Origin: Methanomicrobiales archaeon | GTDB taxonomy: Archaea; Halobacteriota; Methanomicrobia; Methanomicrobiales; JACTUA01 | Assembly: GCA_028678885.1 (NCBI GenBank) | Contig: JAJRCP010000140.1 | Coordinates: 1-5,055 of the forward strand | Reading direction: 5' to 3' | DNA: 5,055 bases | Shown: piece by piece, positions 1 to 5,055 of the stretch | Numbering within the stretch: position 1 is the stretch's first letter | Layout of the letters: each line of letters starts with the position of its first letter | The notes under the pieces: generated by a model | The model's input: the letters and a program-made list of their open reading frames with translations, nothing else | Told to the model about the DNA's origin: nothing | Database searches by the model: none | Translations under genes and position numbers: made by a program

Positions 1-396
1 CTTATCCAGCTCATCACGGCACATCCGGAAGGTGACCGAACCCTGGTTACGGCCAATTCTCGCGACCTTCTCAGTCTAGGGTATAGGGGATCCCTAGCTC
101 ATCTCCCGGCTGCATACCTCACGGGCCTATTATTTGCCGCACGAGCAAAGAAGGCGGGGTACAGTGAAGCCGTACTTGATATGGGCCTGCACCGTGCGAC
201 CAAAGGAGCACGCATCTTTGCCGCTCTGAAAGGGGCAGTGGAGGGCGGTATGGACATACCGCATGGGAAGGAGATCCTTCCCGATGATGCCCGAGTTCGG
301 GGTGAACATATCGCAGCCCACGCGCCCGAGAGAGGATCCCAGATAAAGGAACAGGTTGCACGGATGTCTGATATAATTATAAAGGGGGTTCAGTAA
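1..396 (+). CDS. rpl18: 50S ribosomal protein L18 (uL18), C-terminal part; 5' end outside window
   Basis: This is the last 131 residues of archaeal/eukaryotic-type uL18, which binds 5S rRNA in the central protuberance of the large subunit. The reading frame is open from the first base, so the gene enters from the left. Visible features are the strand segment TLVTANS (visible residues 14-20), the segment PAAYLTGLLFAARAKKAGY (36-54) and the motif FAALKGAVEGGMDIPHG (73-89) followed by ILPDDARVRGEHIA (92-105), all typical of the archaeal family. Archaeal uL18 is usually around 170 residues, so about 40 N-terminal residues should lie upstream (inference). The TAA stop shares its last A with the ATG of rps5. 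Identification is by recognition of these motifs and by position directly before S5, the usual spc order. Confidence 0.96.
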   Translation, partial: LIQLITAHPEGDRTLVTANSRDLLSLGYRGSLAHLPAAYLTGLLFAARAKKAGYSEAVLDMGLHRATKGARIFAALKGAVEGGMDIPHGKEILPDDARVRGEHIAAHAPERGSQIKEQVARMSDIIIKGVQ

Positions 397-1013
397 TGAC
401 CACAGAGATTGAGGGCTGGGTGCCCCTGACCGGTGTTGGAAAAATGGTTGCTTCCGGCCAAATCAAGAGCATCGATGAGGTACTGGATACCGGAAAACCG
501 ATCAAAGAACCTCAGATTGTGGATGCGTTCCTGACTGACCTCGAAGATGAAGTGCTGGACATCACCATGGTGCAGCGGATGACCGACTCCGGGCGGAGAG
601 TGAAATTCCGTGCCGTTGTGGTCGTTGGCAACCGGAATGGGTACATCGGCTTTGGTCAAGGGAAAGACGGCCAGGTTGGAAACGCCATCAAGAAGGGTAT
701 TGACGATGCGAAACTGAACCTCATTCGGGTGAAGCGAGGGTGCGGGAGCTGGGAATGCGGATGCAACGCGATCCACTCCGTTCCTATGCAGGTTACCGGA
801 AAAGCGGGAAGTGTGCGCGTCACCTTGAAACCTGCTCCACAGGGAATCGGGCTTGTCACCGGCAATATTGCGAAAAAAGTGCTCGAACTCGCCGGAATTA
901 AGGATGTATGGACGTTTACGAACGGAAATACACGGACAACCATCAATTTCGCCAAAGCAACGTTCGAGGCGCTCAGAAAGACCAATCTGACAAGAATGGG
1001 GGGAAGCCGCTGA
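396..1013 (+). CDS. rps5: 30S ribosomal protein S5 (uS5)
   Basis: A 205-residue uS5, full length for archaea. uS5 sits at the mRNA entry channel of the small subunit and affects decoding accuracy. The N-terminal double-stranded-RNA-binding-like domain covers about residues 56-125 and includes RRVKFRAVVVVGNRNGYIG (67-85) and GFGQGKDGQVGNAIKKGI (85-102). The archaeal segment RGCGSWECGC (114-123) follows, with Cys116, Cys121 and Cys123. The C-terminal domain includes VTGKAGSVRVTLKPAPQGIG (133-152) and KKVLELAGIKDVWTFT (160-175). The ATG overlaps the rpl18 stop by one base (TAATG), and a G-rich SD (GGGGGT, 384-389) lies six bases upstream, which fixes the start. Its TGA overlaps the rpl30 ATG by one base. 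The N terminus is short but ordinary. Confidence 0.98.
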   Translation: MTTEIEGWVPLTGVGKMVASGQIKSIDEVLDTGKPIKEPQIVDAFLTDLEDEVLDITMVQRMTDSGRRVKFRAVVVVGNRNGYIGFGQGKDGQVGNAIKKGIDDAKLNLIRVKRGCGSWECGCNAIHSVPMQVTGKAGSVRVTLKPAPQGIGLVTGNIAKKVLELAGIKDVWTFTNGNTRTTINFAKATFEALRKTNLTRMGGSR

Positions 1014-1474
1014 TGTTCGCGATTGTCCAGGTACGGGGAACGGTCAATACCCGCAGGGAGATCATCGACACCCTGAAGATGCTCCGCCTTCACCACATCA
1101 ATCACTGTGTGCTTGTTCCCGATACACCGGAATACCTGGGAATGATACGCAAAGTGAAAGATTTTGTCGCGTACGGGGAGGTCGACGCAGAGACACTCGC
1201 AACTATACTCTCCACCCGGGGGCGGCTCCCGGGCAACCGGAGGCTCACGGACGAATATATCCGTGAAAATACTTCGTTTGGGGGTGTGGAAGAATTCGCC
1301 CACGCTCTGCATGAGGGAAAAGCGATGCTTACCGATCTACCGGGACTGAAACCGGTCCTGCGCCTCCATCCTCCGCGGAAAGGCTTTCTGACCATCAAAA
1401 GGACCTATCAGCAGGGCGGAGCACTCGGCTATTATGGTAAAGAGATCAATTCATTGCTCTACAAGATGAGGTAA
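1013..1474 (+). CDS. rpl30: 50S ribosomal protein L30 (uL30), archaeal long form
   Basis: A 153-residue uL30 (archaeal/eukaryotic L7/L30 form, much longer than the roughly 60-residue bacterial L30). It is a large-subunit protein. The N-terminal ferredoxin-like core starts FAIVQVRGTVNTRREI (2-17) and continues with LKMLRLHHINHCVLVPDTPE (21-40) and GMIRKVKDFVAYGEVD (43-58). The archaeal C-terminal extension contains LKPVLRLHPPRKGF (112-125), IKRTYQQGGALGYYG (128-142) and a terminal Met-Arg. The frame is open 105 bases further upstream, but that part overlaps rps5. The ATG at 1013-1015 is chosen because it overlaps the rps5 TGA (TGATG), has a run of six G (998-1003) as SD, and begins at the normal family N terminus. 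The final AGG codon also forms part of the rpl15 SD. Confidence 0.97.
   Translation: MFAIVQVRGTVNTRREIIDTLKMLRLHHINHCVLVPDTPEYLGMIRKVKDFVAYGEVDAETLATILSTRGRLPGNRRLTDEYIRENTSFGGVEEFAHALHEGKAMLTDLPGLKPVLRLHPPRKGFLTIKRTYQQGGALGYYGKEINSLLYKMR
1467..1472 (+). promoter_or_regulatory. Shine-Dalgarno of rpl15, overlapping the rpl30 stop
   Basis: TGAGGT lies six bases before the rpl15 ATG and matches the archaeal anti-SD well. Its GAGG bases are the end of the last two sense codons of rpl30 (ATG AGG), and its T is the first base of the TAA stop. A ribosome ending L30 therefore sits on the site that starts L15, consistent with coupled translation (inference). Confidence 0.75.
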
Positions 1475-1478
1475 GAAT

Positions 1479-1898
1479 ATGCCGGTGAATAAACGATCTA
1501 AGTACCGCGGCTCCAGGACCTGTGGCGGTGGAACCCACAAAAACCGCCGTGGCGGAGGGAGCCGGGGTGGCCGAGGCCACTCTGGAGGGTGCAAGCACCA
1601 CTTCGTGCGATACTTCATGCAGGGTGAAACTTACGGGAAAAACGGCTTTTTCCATAACCAGCAGATCGCCATTATAATGGATGTGGGGACTCTTGACATG
1701 ATGTCAGATTCCCTCCTCCAGCAGGGGATGGCAGCCCAAGAAGGGGATGCCATCGCCATTGATATGTCCCGGCTGGGTGTTGATAAGGTGCTGGGGGGCG
1801 GAAAGGTACTTCATAAGCTCCATGTATCTGCCCGAGTATTTTCCGAGCAGGCAAAAGAGAAGATCGAAGGAGCAGGCGGACAAGCCGTCACCATCTGA
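1479..1898 (+). CDS. rpl15: 50S ribosomal protein L15 (uL15)
   Basis: A 139-residue uL15 (eukaryotic L27a type), a core large-subunit protein. The N-terminal tail, residues 1-41, is very basic and glycine-rich (RGSRTCGGGTHKNRRGG at 10-26, SRGGRGHSGGCKHH at 28-41) and is the extension that threads between rRNA helices in this family. The C-terminal globular domain follows, with IAIIMDVGTLD at 63-73, GDAIAIDMSRLGVDKVLGGG at 89-108 and a closing VHVSAR-like strand (LHVSARVFSEQAKEKIEGAG, 114-133). The length matches archaeal relatives. Cys15 and Cys38 lie among His20, His34, His40 and His41. The gene starts four bases after the rpl30 stop and ends 14 bases before secY, which is the largest gap in the window. 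Confidence 0.97.
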   Translation: MPVNKRSKYRGSRTCGGGTHKNRRGGGSRGGRGHSGGCKHHFVRYFMQGETYGKNGFFHNQQIAIIMDVGTLDMMSDSLLQQGMAAQEGDAIAIDMSRLGVDKVLGGGKVLHKLHVSARVFSEQAKEKIEGAGGQAVTI

Positions 1899-1900
1899 TC

Positions 1901-1904
1901 GGAG
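1901..1904 (+). promoter_or_regulatory. Shine-Dalgarno of secY
   Basis: GGAG lies eight bases before the secY ATG, in the 14-base spacer after rpl15. It is the only plausible SD there and supports the start at 1913. This is one of the few SD sites in the window that is outside the upstream gene. Confidence 0.65.
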
Positions 1905-1912
1905 AATAGGGC

Positions 1913-3349
1913 ATGGGAGCGATTCTGGACCGGTTGGAGCCTCTCCTGGCAGCGATGCCTGCAGTGAAAAGCCCGGAAGGGCACGTCCACTTCAAGCAAA
2001 AATTGGTGTGGACCGTGGGCATCCTGCTTGTATATTTTATGTTGAGCAACATTTTTGTCTTCGGGCTTTCCCCCCAATCCATTGATATTTTTCAATTCTG
2101 GCGGTACCTGCTTGCCGGGGACAGCGGAACCATCATTCATCTAGGTATCGGCCCCATCGTTACCGCGTCCATCATCCTCCAGCTCCTGAAAGGGGCAGAC
2201 ATCCTGCAGATCGATACAAGCGATGTGCGGGGCCAAGTCATGTACATGGGGCTCCAAAAGCTGCTGATCTTTGTCATGATCATCATCGAAGCAGCACCGA
2301 ACCTTATCGGAGGCTACATGGTGCCGGATCCGACGATTGTGCAGAATTTATTCGGAGGGAATGCCGCGCTTGTTTCCTTCATCATCTTCATCCAGATCTG
2401 TATGGGAGGCGTTCTTATCTTCCTAATGGATGAAGTGGTCACCAAATGGGGGATCGGCTCTGGAGTGGGCCTGTTTATCATTGCGGGAGTCTCGCGTGGG
2501 CTTGTGAACGGGTTCTTCAACTGGGAGGCCGGTGTACAGGATCCGTATCCGATCGGATTTTTCCCCCGGCTGTTTGCTCTTGGGATGAGCGGAGGTAACT
2601 TCCTCCAGTACTTCACTCCCAACCTGATTGCCTTTGTTACTACAATTGCAATCTTCCTTGTAATCGTTTATGTCGAATCAACACGGATTGAGATCCCCCT
2701 AGCCCATACCAATGTTCGGGGGCTCCGGGCCCGGTTTCCGGTGAAGCTGATCTATGCGAGCGTTCTCCCTATGATCCTGGTCCGAGTTCTCCAGGCAAAC
2801 ATCCAGATGATAGGAATTTTTTTGAATAATGTGGGAATCACTATCCTCGGAACATTTCAGGGAAGAACCCCCTTGAATGGTCTCATGTATTACATCGCTC
2901 CCGTAAACTCACCAAGTGACTGGATGTGGTGGGCATATAGTTTGGGACACCCTCCCTGGCAAGTACTTACCCGCATGGGTATCGATATCGTTGTGATGGT
3001 CGCTGGTGGTGCTCTCTTTGCCCTCTTTTGGATTAAAACCTCAGGCATGGACTCCCGGCATGTCGCTGAACAGATCCAACAGAGCGGAATGCACATACCC
3101 GGCTATCGGAAGAATCCCCAAGTATTGGAGGCCTACCTAGAAAGGTATATCCCCCGCATCACCATCATAGGTGGAGTATTCATCGGGATTCTCTCAGTAG
3201 TTGCAAACCTTTTTGGTGTCATCGGGACGGTGAGTGGCACGGGGCTTTTACTGACTGTGAGTATTACCTATCGTCTCTATGAGGAGATCGCGAGCCAGCA
3301 AATTATGGAGATGTATCCCTTCATGCAACAGTTCTTCGGGAAGGAGTGA
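1913..3349 (+). CDS. secY: Preprotein translocase subunit SecY
   Basis: A 478-residue archaeal SecY (Sec61-alpha family), the membrane pore through which unfolded proteins cross or enter the plasma membrane, working with SecE and Sec-beta. Ten hydrophobic segments are visible at about 31-51, 74-94, 111-130, 149-171, 180-199, 236-255, 278-300, 354-375, 413-433 and 438-457; the plug lies at about 52-70. Family landmarks are GIGPIVTASIILQLL (78-92), DEVVTKWGIGSGVGLFI (173-189), IEIPLAHTNVRG in the cytosolic loop after TM6 (259-270), NIQMIGIF in TM7 (296-303), and the loop between TM8 and TM9 (376-412) with the conserved Arg399 in IPGYRK that receives the ribosome. The ATG follows GGAG by eight bases. 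The protein is longer than the roughly 436-residue Methanocaldococcus SecY, mainly in outer loops. The stop is embedded in the adkA SD. Confidence 0.98.
   Translation: MGAILDRLEPLLAAMPAVKSPEGHVHFKQKLVWTVGILLVYFMLSNIFVFGLSPQSIDIFQFWRYLLAGDSGTIIHLGIGPIVTASIILQLLKGADILQIDTSDVRGQVMYMGLQKLLIFVMIIIEAAPNLIGGYMVPDPTIVQNLFGGNAALVSFIIFIQICMGGVLIFLMDEVVTKWGIGSGVGLFIIAGVSRGLVNGFFNWEAGVQDPYPIGFFPRLFALGMSGGNFLQYFTPNLIAFVTTIAIFLVIVYVESTRIEIPLAHTNVRGLRARFPVKLIYASVLPMILVRVLQANIQMIGIFLNNVGITILGTFQGRTPLNGLMYYIAPVNSPSDWMWWAYSLGHPPWQVLTRMGIDIVVMVAGGALFALFWIKTSGMDSRHVAEQIQQSGMHIPGYRKNPQVLEAYLERYIPRITIIGGVFIGILSVVANLFGVIGTVSGTGLLLTVSITYRLYEEIASQQIMEMYPFMQQFFGKE
3342..3346 (+). promoter_or_regulatory. Shine-Dalgarno of adkA inside the 3' end of secY
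   Basis: AGGAG is followed directly by the rest of the secY stop (AGGAGTGA) and lies five bases before the ATG at 3352. It decides the adkA start: the in-frame GTG at 3346, which overlaps the secY stop, would use part of this same SD and has only a weaker purine stretch before it. Confidence 0.7.
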
Positions 3350-3351
3350 GT

Positions 3352-3921
3352 ATGGGTAGACGAACTATTATAACCGGGGTCCCAGGTGTGGGAAAGACCA
3401 CGGTTATCGATGGAGCGTTGAAAAAACTGGAGGAGGAAGGCATCACCTACCAGTCCATCAATTTCGGCTCTTTTATGTTCGATGTAGCCTCCCATGAAGG
3501 AAAGGTGAAGGATCGCGATCAGATACGTAAGCTGGACCGAAATGTCCAGAAAGAACTCCAGCGGATGGCGGCAAAGGCTATCGCCGCAATTGCAGGAAAT
3601 GTGATCATCGACACCCACTGTTCGATCCGCACTACCAAGGGTTTCCTACCCGGGTTACCCGAATGGGTGCTCACTGAGCTGAAACCTGATATGCTGATTC
3701 TCGTGGAGACTGATGAAGACCAGATCCTGCAGCGAAGGCTGAAAGATCCCACCCGCATCCGGGATATGGAGGGCGGAAAATCCATTGGCGAGCACCAGCA
3801 GTTCAACCGTATGATCGCTGGTGCTATTGCCACCCAGACCGGCTGTATGGTCAAATTCGTGAAAAATCAGGATTTCCTTCTCGATCAAGCAATCCAAGAC
3901 ATGACTGAAAGCCTGAGGTGA
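3352..3921 (+). CDS. adkA: Adenylate kinase, archaeal type (AdkA)
   Basis: A 189-residue archaeal adenylate kinase, which interconverts ATP plus AMP and two ADP in the cytosol. The P-loop is GVPGVGKTT (9-17) with Lys15. Further archaeal-family landmarks are NFGSFMFDVA (37-46), the Walker B-like IIDTHCSI (85-92), LPGLP (99-103) and ILVETDEDQILQRRLKDPTR (116-135), whose RR and R residues probably bind phosphates in the lid region. It lacks the large LID domain of bacterial Adk; the length and motifs fit AdkA (about 190 residues). The ATG at 3352 is preferred over an in-frame GTG at 3346 (two residues longer, overlapping secY) because of SD spacing and the usual N terminus. It starts two bases after secY and ends three bases before the DUF106 gene. 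Its place between secY and DUF106 is the common euryarchaeal order. Confidence 0.96.
   Translation: MGRRTIITGVPGVGKTTVIDGALKKLEEEGITYQSINFGSFMFDVASHEGKVKDRDQIRKLDRNVQKELQRMAAKAIAAIAGNVIIDTHCSIRTTKGFLPGLPEWVLTELKPDMLILVETDEDQILQRRLKDPTRIRDMEGGKSIGEHQQFNRMIAGAIATQTGCMVKFVKNQDFLLDQAIQDMTESLR
3915..3921 (+). promoter_or_regulatory. Shine-Dalgarno of the DUF106 gene, containing the adkA stop
   Basis: GAGGTGA is a full match to the archaeal anti-SD core (complement of UCACCUC). Its last three bases are the TGA stop of adkA, and the ATG of the next gene follows after three more bases. The SD and the upstream stop codon are thus the same bases. Counted from GAGG, the spacing to the ATG is six bases, which is normal. 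Confidence 0.8.
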
Positions 3922-3924
3922 GGG

Positions 3925-4527
3925 ATGGACCTGAAACAGCATGGAGGAACCATCGCACTTATCCTTGCGATGGGTCTCATGCTTTCCTATGGGATTGCAC
4001 CCCTGCGAAGGGGGATTGGCATGGCCGTGAACCTCGTTTTCGGGCCTCTGAATGGAGCGTTTCCCTTCTATATTGTGATCGTAATCCTGTCCACGTTCAC
4101 CGCTCTGTATTCTTCCATCATCCAGAAATACACAATCGACTATGACAGAATGCAGGAAGTTCAGGCCCGTATGAAGGAATTCCAGAAGGAGTTTCGAGAG
4201 GCGCAACTCTCAGAAGATGAGAAGAAGATCAAGAAACTGGAGGCGAAGAGAAATCGGATGATGCAGGAGCAGCTGGAACTATCCCGGGATCAGTTTAAAC
4301 CGATGGCATATATCCTCCTCGTTTCGGTTCCCATCTTTCTCTGGCTGCTCTTTATCATGCCCGGCATTGAGCCCAAGCTTGCCTATATTGATTTTCCCTT
4401 TCTGGGTCTGAAAGGATTAAATGCACCAGCTTTTGGCCCCCTCCCTGCCTGGATCCTCTGGTACATGCTCTGCTCGCTCTCCGTGAGCCAGATCATCCGA
4501 AAGTCCATGAATATCGGGGGTCTTTAG
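3925..4527 (+). CDS. DUF106 / EMC3-TMCO1-type membrane protein, YidC-like (Oxa1 superfamily)
   Basis: A 200-residue membrane protein of the archaeal DUF106 family, relatives of EMC3, TMCO1 and YidC/Oxa1, thought to help insert proteins into the plasma membrane. Hydrophobic segments are at about 8-27, 45-65, 126-146 and 173-190. Between the second and third lies a charged, helical, probably coiled-coil stretch at about 72-122 (for example RMKEFQKEFREAQLSEDEKK, 82-101), the cytosolic hairpin that is the mark of this superfamily and may contact the ribosome. The segment VILSTFTALYSSIIQKY (53-69) just before it is typical of DUF106. The first segment is an extra N-terminal helix or signal anchor compared with the three-helix core. 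The start follows an ideal SD. Position next to secY supports a role in membrane protein biogenesis; the family is secure, the exact substrate range is not known. Confidence 0.92.
   Translation: MDLKQHGGTIALILAMGLMLSYGIAPLRRGIGMAVNLVFGPLNGAFPFYIVIVILSTFTALYSSIIQKYTIDYDRMQEVQARMKEFQKEFREAQLSEDEKKIKKLEAKRNRMMQEQLELSRDQFKPMAYILLVSVPIFLWLLFIMPGIEPKLAYIDFPFLGLKGLNAPAFGPLPAWILWYMLCSLSVSQIIRKSMNIGGL
4516..4521 (+). promoter_or_regulatory. Shine-Dalgarno of cmk supporting a GTG start
   Basis: GGGGGT in the last codons of the DUF106 gene lies seven bases before GTG 4529-4531. No ATG is available near the conserved N terminus of cmk; the first in-frame ATG is at codon 28, inside the protein and after the P-loop. 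The site therefore decides for the GTG start. Confidence 0.7.
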
Positions 4528-4528
4528 A

Positions 4529-5055
4529 GTGCGCATCACGGTCAGCGGTCCACCGGGAAGCGGCACAACCTCCCTTGCGAAATATCTTGCACAGCATTAC
4601 ACGCTTGAGATGATCAGCGCAGGAGAGGTGTTCCGTCAGATAGCCACCGAACGTGGGCTGGATATCGCAGAGCTGGGAAGGTTTGCGGAGAACGACCTTT
4701 CCATTGATGCGCTGATCGATGCCCGCCAGAAAGAGCTGGCACGGGAACGAGACGACATCGTGGTGGAAGGAAGACTATCTGGGTGGATTGTCGAGAAAGC
4801 GGACCTGAAGATCTGGTTGACCGCTCCCCTCTCCTGCCGGGCCAAGCGGATCTCCCACCGGGACCTGGTCGATGAATACACTGCCCGAATGATGACCACG
4901 GTTCGAGAAGCCTGCGAAGCCCGACGCTACCAGAATTATTACAGCATCGATATCCATGATCTCTCTCCCTACCATATGATCCTTAATTCCGAGCTGTGGA
5001 CCACCGAGCAGCTGGGTTCCATCGTCGATACCGCCCTTGGTTTTTTGAAAAAATA
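4529..5055 (+). CDS. cmk: Cytidylate kinase, archaeal type (Cmk), reaching the window edge
   Basis: 175 codons of an archaeal cytidylate kinase, which transfers phosphate from ATP to CMP or dCMP. I translated it by hand from GTG 4529, one base after the DUF106 stop. The N terminus RITVSGPPGSGTTSLAKYL (2-20) carries the P-loop GPPGSGTT (7-14) with Thr13 where most P-loops have Lys, as is usual in this archaeal family. MISAGEVFRQIATERGLDI (28-46) is the NMP-binding part, VVEGRLSGWI (78-87) the Walker B-like strand, and CRAKRISHRD (103-112) the lid-like arginine segment; YYSIDIHDLSPYHMILNSEL (137-156) is the family's C-terminal signature. The frame is open to the last base, where the window stops after TA, so the next base may complete a TAA or TAG. 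With family length about 175-185 residues it is nearly or wholly complete. Confidence 0.95.
   Translation, partial: MRITVSGPPGSGTTSLAKYLAQHYTLEMISAGEVFRQIATERGLDIAELGRFAENDLSIDALIDARQKELARERDDIVVEGRLSGWIVEKADLKIWLTAPLSCRAKRISHRDLVDEYTARMMTTVREACEARRYQNYYSIDIHDLSPYHMILNSELWTTEQLGSIVDTALGFLKK

Noticed and set aside
390..776. 128-codon open frame on the minus strand opposite rps5
   Set aside because: It is a shadow of S5 coding sequence with no own SD or family features.
908..1012. Upstream extension of the rpl30 frame by 35 codons
   Set aside because: It lies inside rps5, does not resemble an L30 N terminus, and the ATG at 1013 has a good SD and the TGATG overlap.
656..1312. 218-codon open frame on the minus strand opposite rps5 and rpl30
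   Set aside because: It lies fully antisense to two certain ribosomal protein genes, has no recognisable motif, and spans their junction. Codon bias of the real genes explains the lack of stops.
1747..2085. 112-codon plus-strand frame across the rpl15/secY border
   Set aside because: It overlaps both genes in another frame and its translation is low-complexity Ser/Pro/Arg-rich shadow sequence.
2817..2823. Run of seven T, as in an archaeal terminator
   Set aside because: It lies inside secY, codes Ile-Phe-Leu of TM7 in frame, and is followed by more coding sequence. Termination there would cut the translocon gene.
3918..4145. Plus-strand frame with a GTG start overlapping the beginning of the DUF106 gene
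   Set aside because: It is out of frame with the DUF106 protein, shows no conserved features, and its GTG is part of the SD of the real gene.
3655..4206. 183-codon open frame on the minus strand opposite adkA and the DUF106 gene
   Set aside because: It is antisense to two well-supported genes, crosses their border, and its translation shows no domain or membrane pattern I recognise.
5041..5055. T-run and A-run at the right edge (TTTTTTGAAAAAATA), possible terminator or stop region
   Set aside because: It is still in frame with cmk (Phe-Leu-Lys-Lys), and the window ends before any downstream sequence could show a terminator.
1..5055. High frequency of GATC (about 45 by hand count, against about 20 expected by chance) and several GGATCC sites
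   Set aside because: Most cases arise from the common Ile codon ATC after a codon ending in G, or from Asp GAT before C. Without genome-wide counts there is no sign of a methylation or repeat signal.

Overview
This window is an ordinary but gap-free stretch of an archaeal ribosomal-protein operon (the spc-type cluster with its archaeal extension). All eight genes lie on the + strand and are packed almost end to end: the 3' part of rpl18 (uL18), rps5 (uS5), rpl30 (uL30), rpl15 (uL15), secY, an archaeal-type adenylate kinase (adkA), a DUF106/EMC3-type YidC-like membrane protein, and archaeal cytidylate kinase (cmk), which runs off the right edge. Gene borders are 1-base overlaps (TAATG, TGATG) or gaps of 1 to 14 bases, so nothing longer than 14 bases is non-coding. 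No promoter, terminator, RNA gene, mobile element, repeat array or CRISPR was seen.

The organism is an archaeon. The gene order L18-S5-L30-L15-SecY-Adk-DUF106-Cmk, the archaeal/eukaryotic type of the ribosomal proteins (S5 with a CGSWECGC segment, a long L30 of 153 residues), the archaeal SecY and the two archaeal nucleotide kinase types all agree. The flavour of the proteins, the moderate GC content and the strong Shine-Dalgarno (SD) sites suggest a methanogenic euryarchaeon, most likely of the Methanomicrobiales; that last step is recollection of family sequences, not a search.

Layout: bases 1-396 end of L18; 396-1013 S5; 1013-1474 L30; 1479-1898 L15; 1913-3349 SecY; 3352-3921 AdkA; 3925-4527 DUF106 protein; 4529-5055 Cmk (GTG start, last codon cut by the window edge). 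The first half builds ribosomal parts (central-protuberance and core 50S proteins, plus the mRNA-entry protein S5). The middle supplies the protein-conducting channel SecY and, one gene later, a likely membrane insertase. The kinases AdkA and Cmk make ADP and CDP for nucleotide supply. At several junctions the SD of the next gene overlaps the stop codon of the previous one, which points to translational coupling along one long messenger.

I found no undescribed system. The points most worth a second look are the SD/stop overlaps, the Lys-less P-loop of Cmk, the Cys/His cluster of S5, the enlarged outer loops of SecY, and the SecY/YidC-like pairing.
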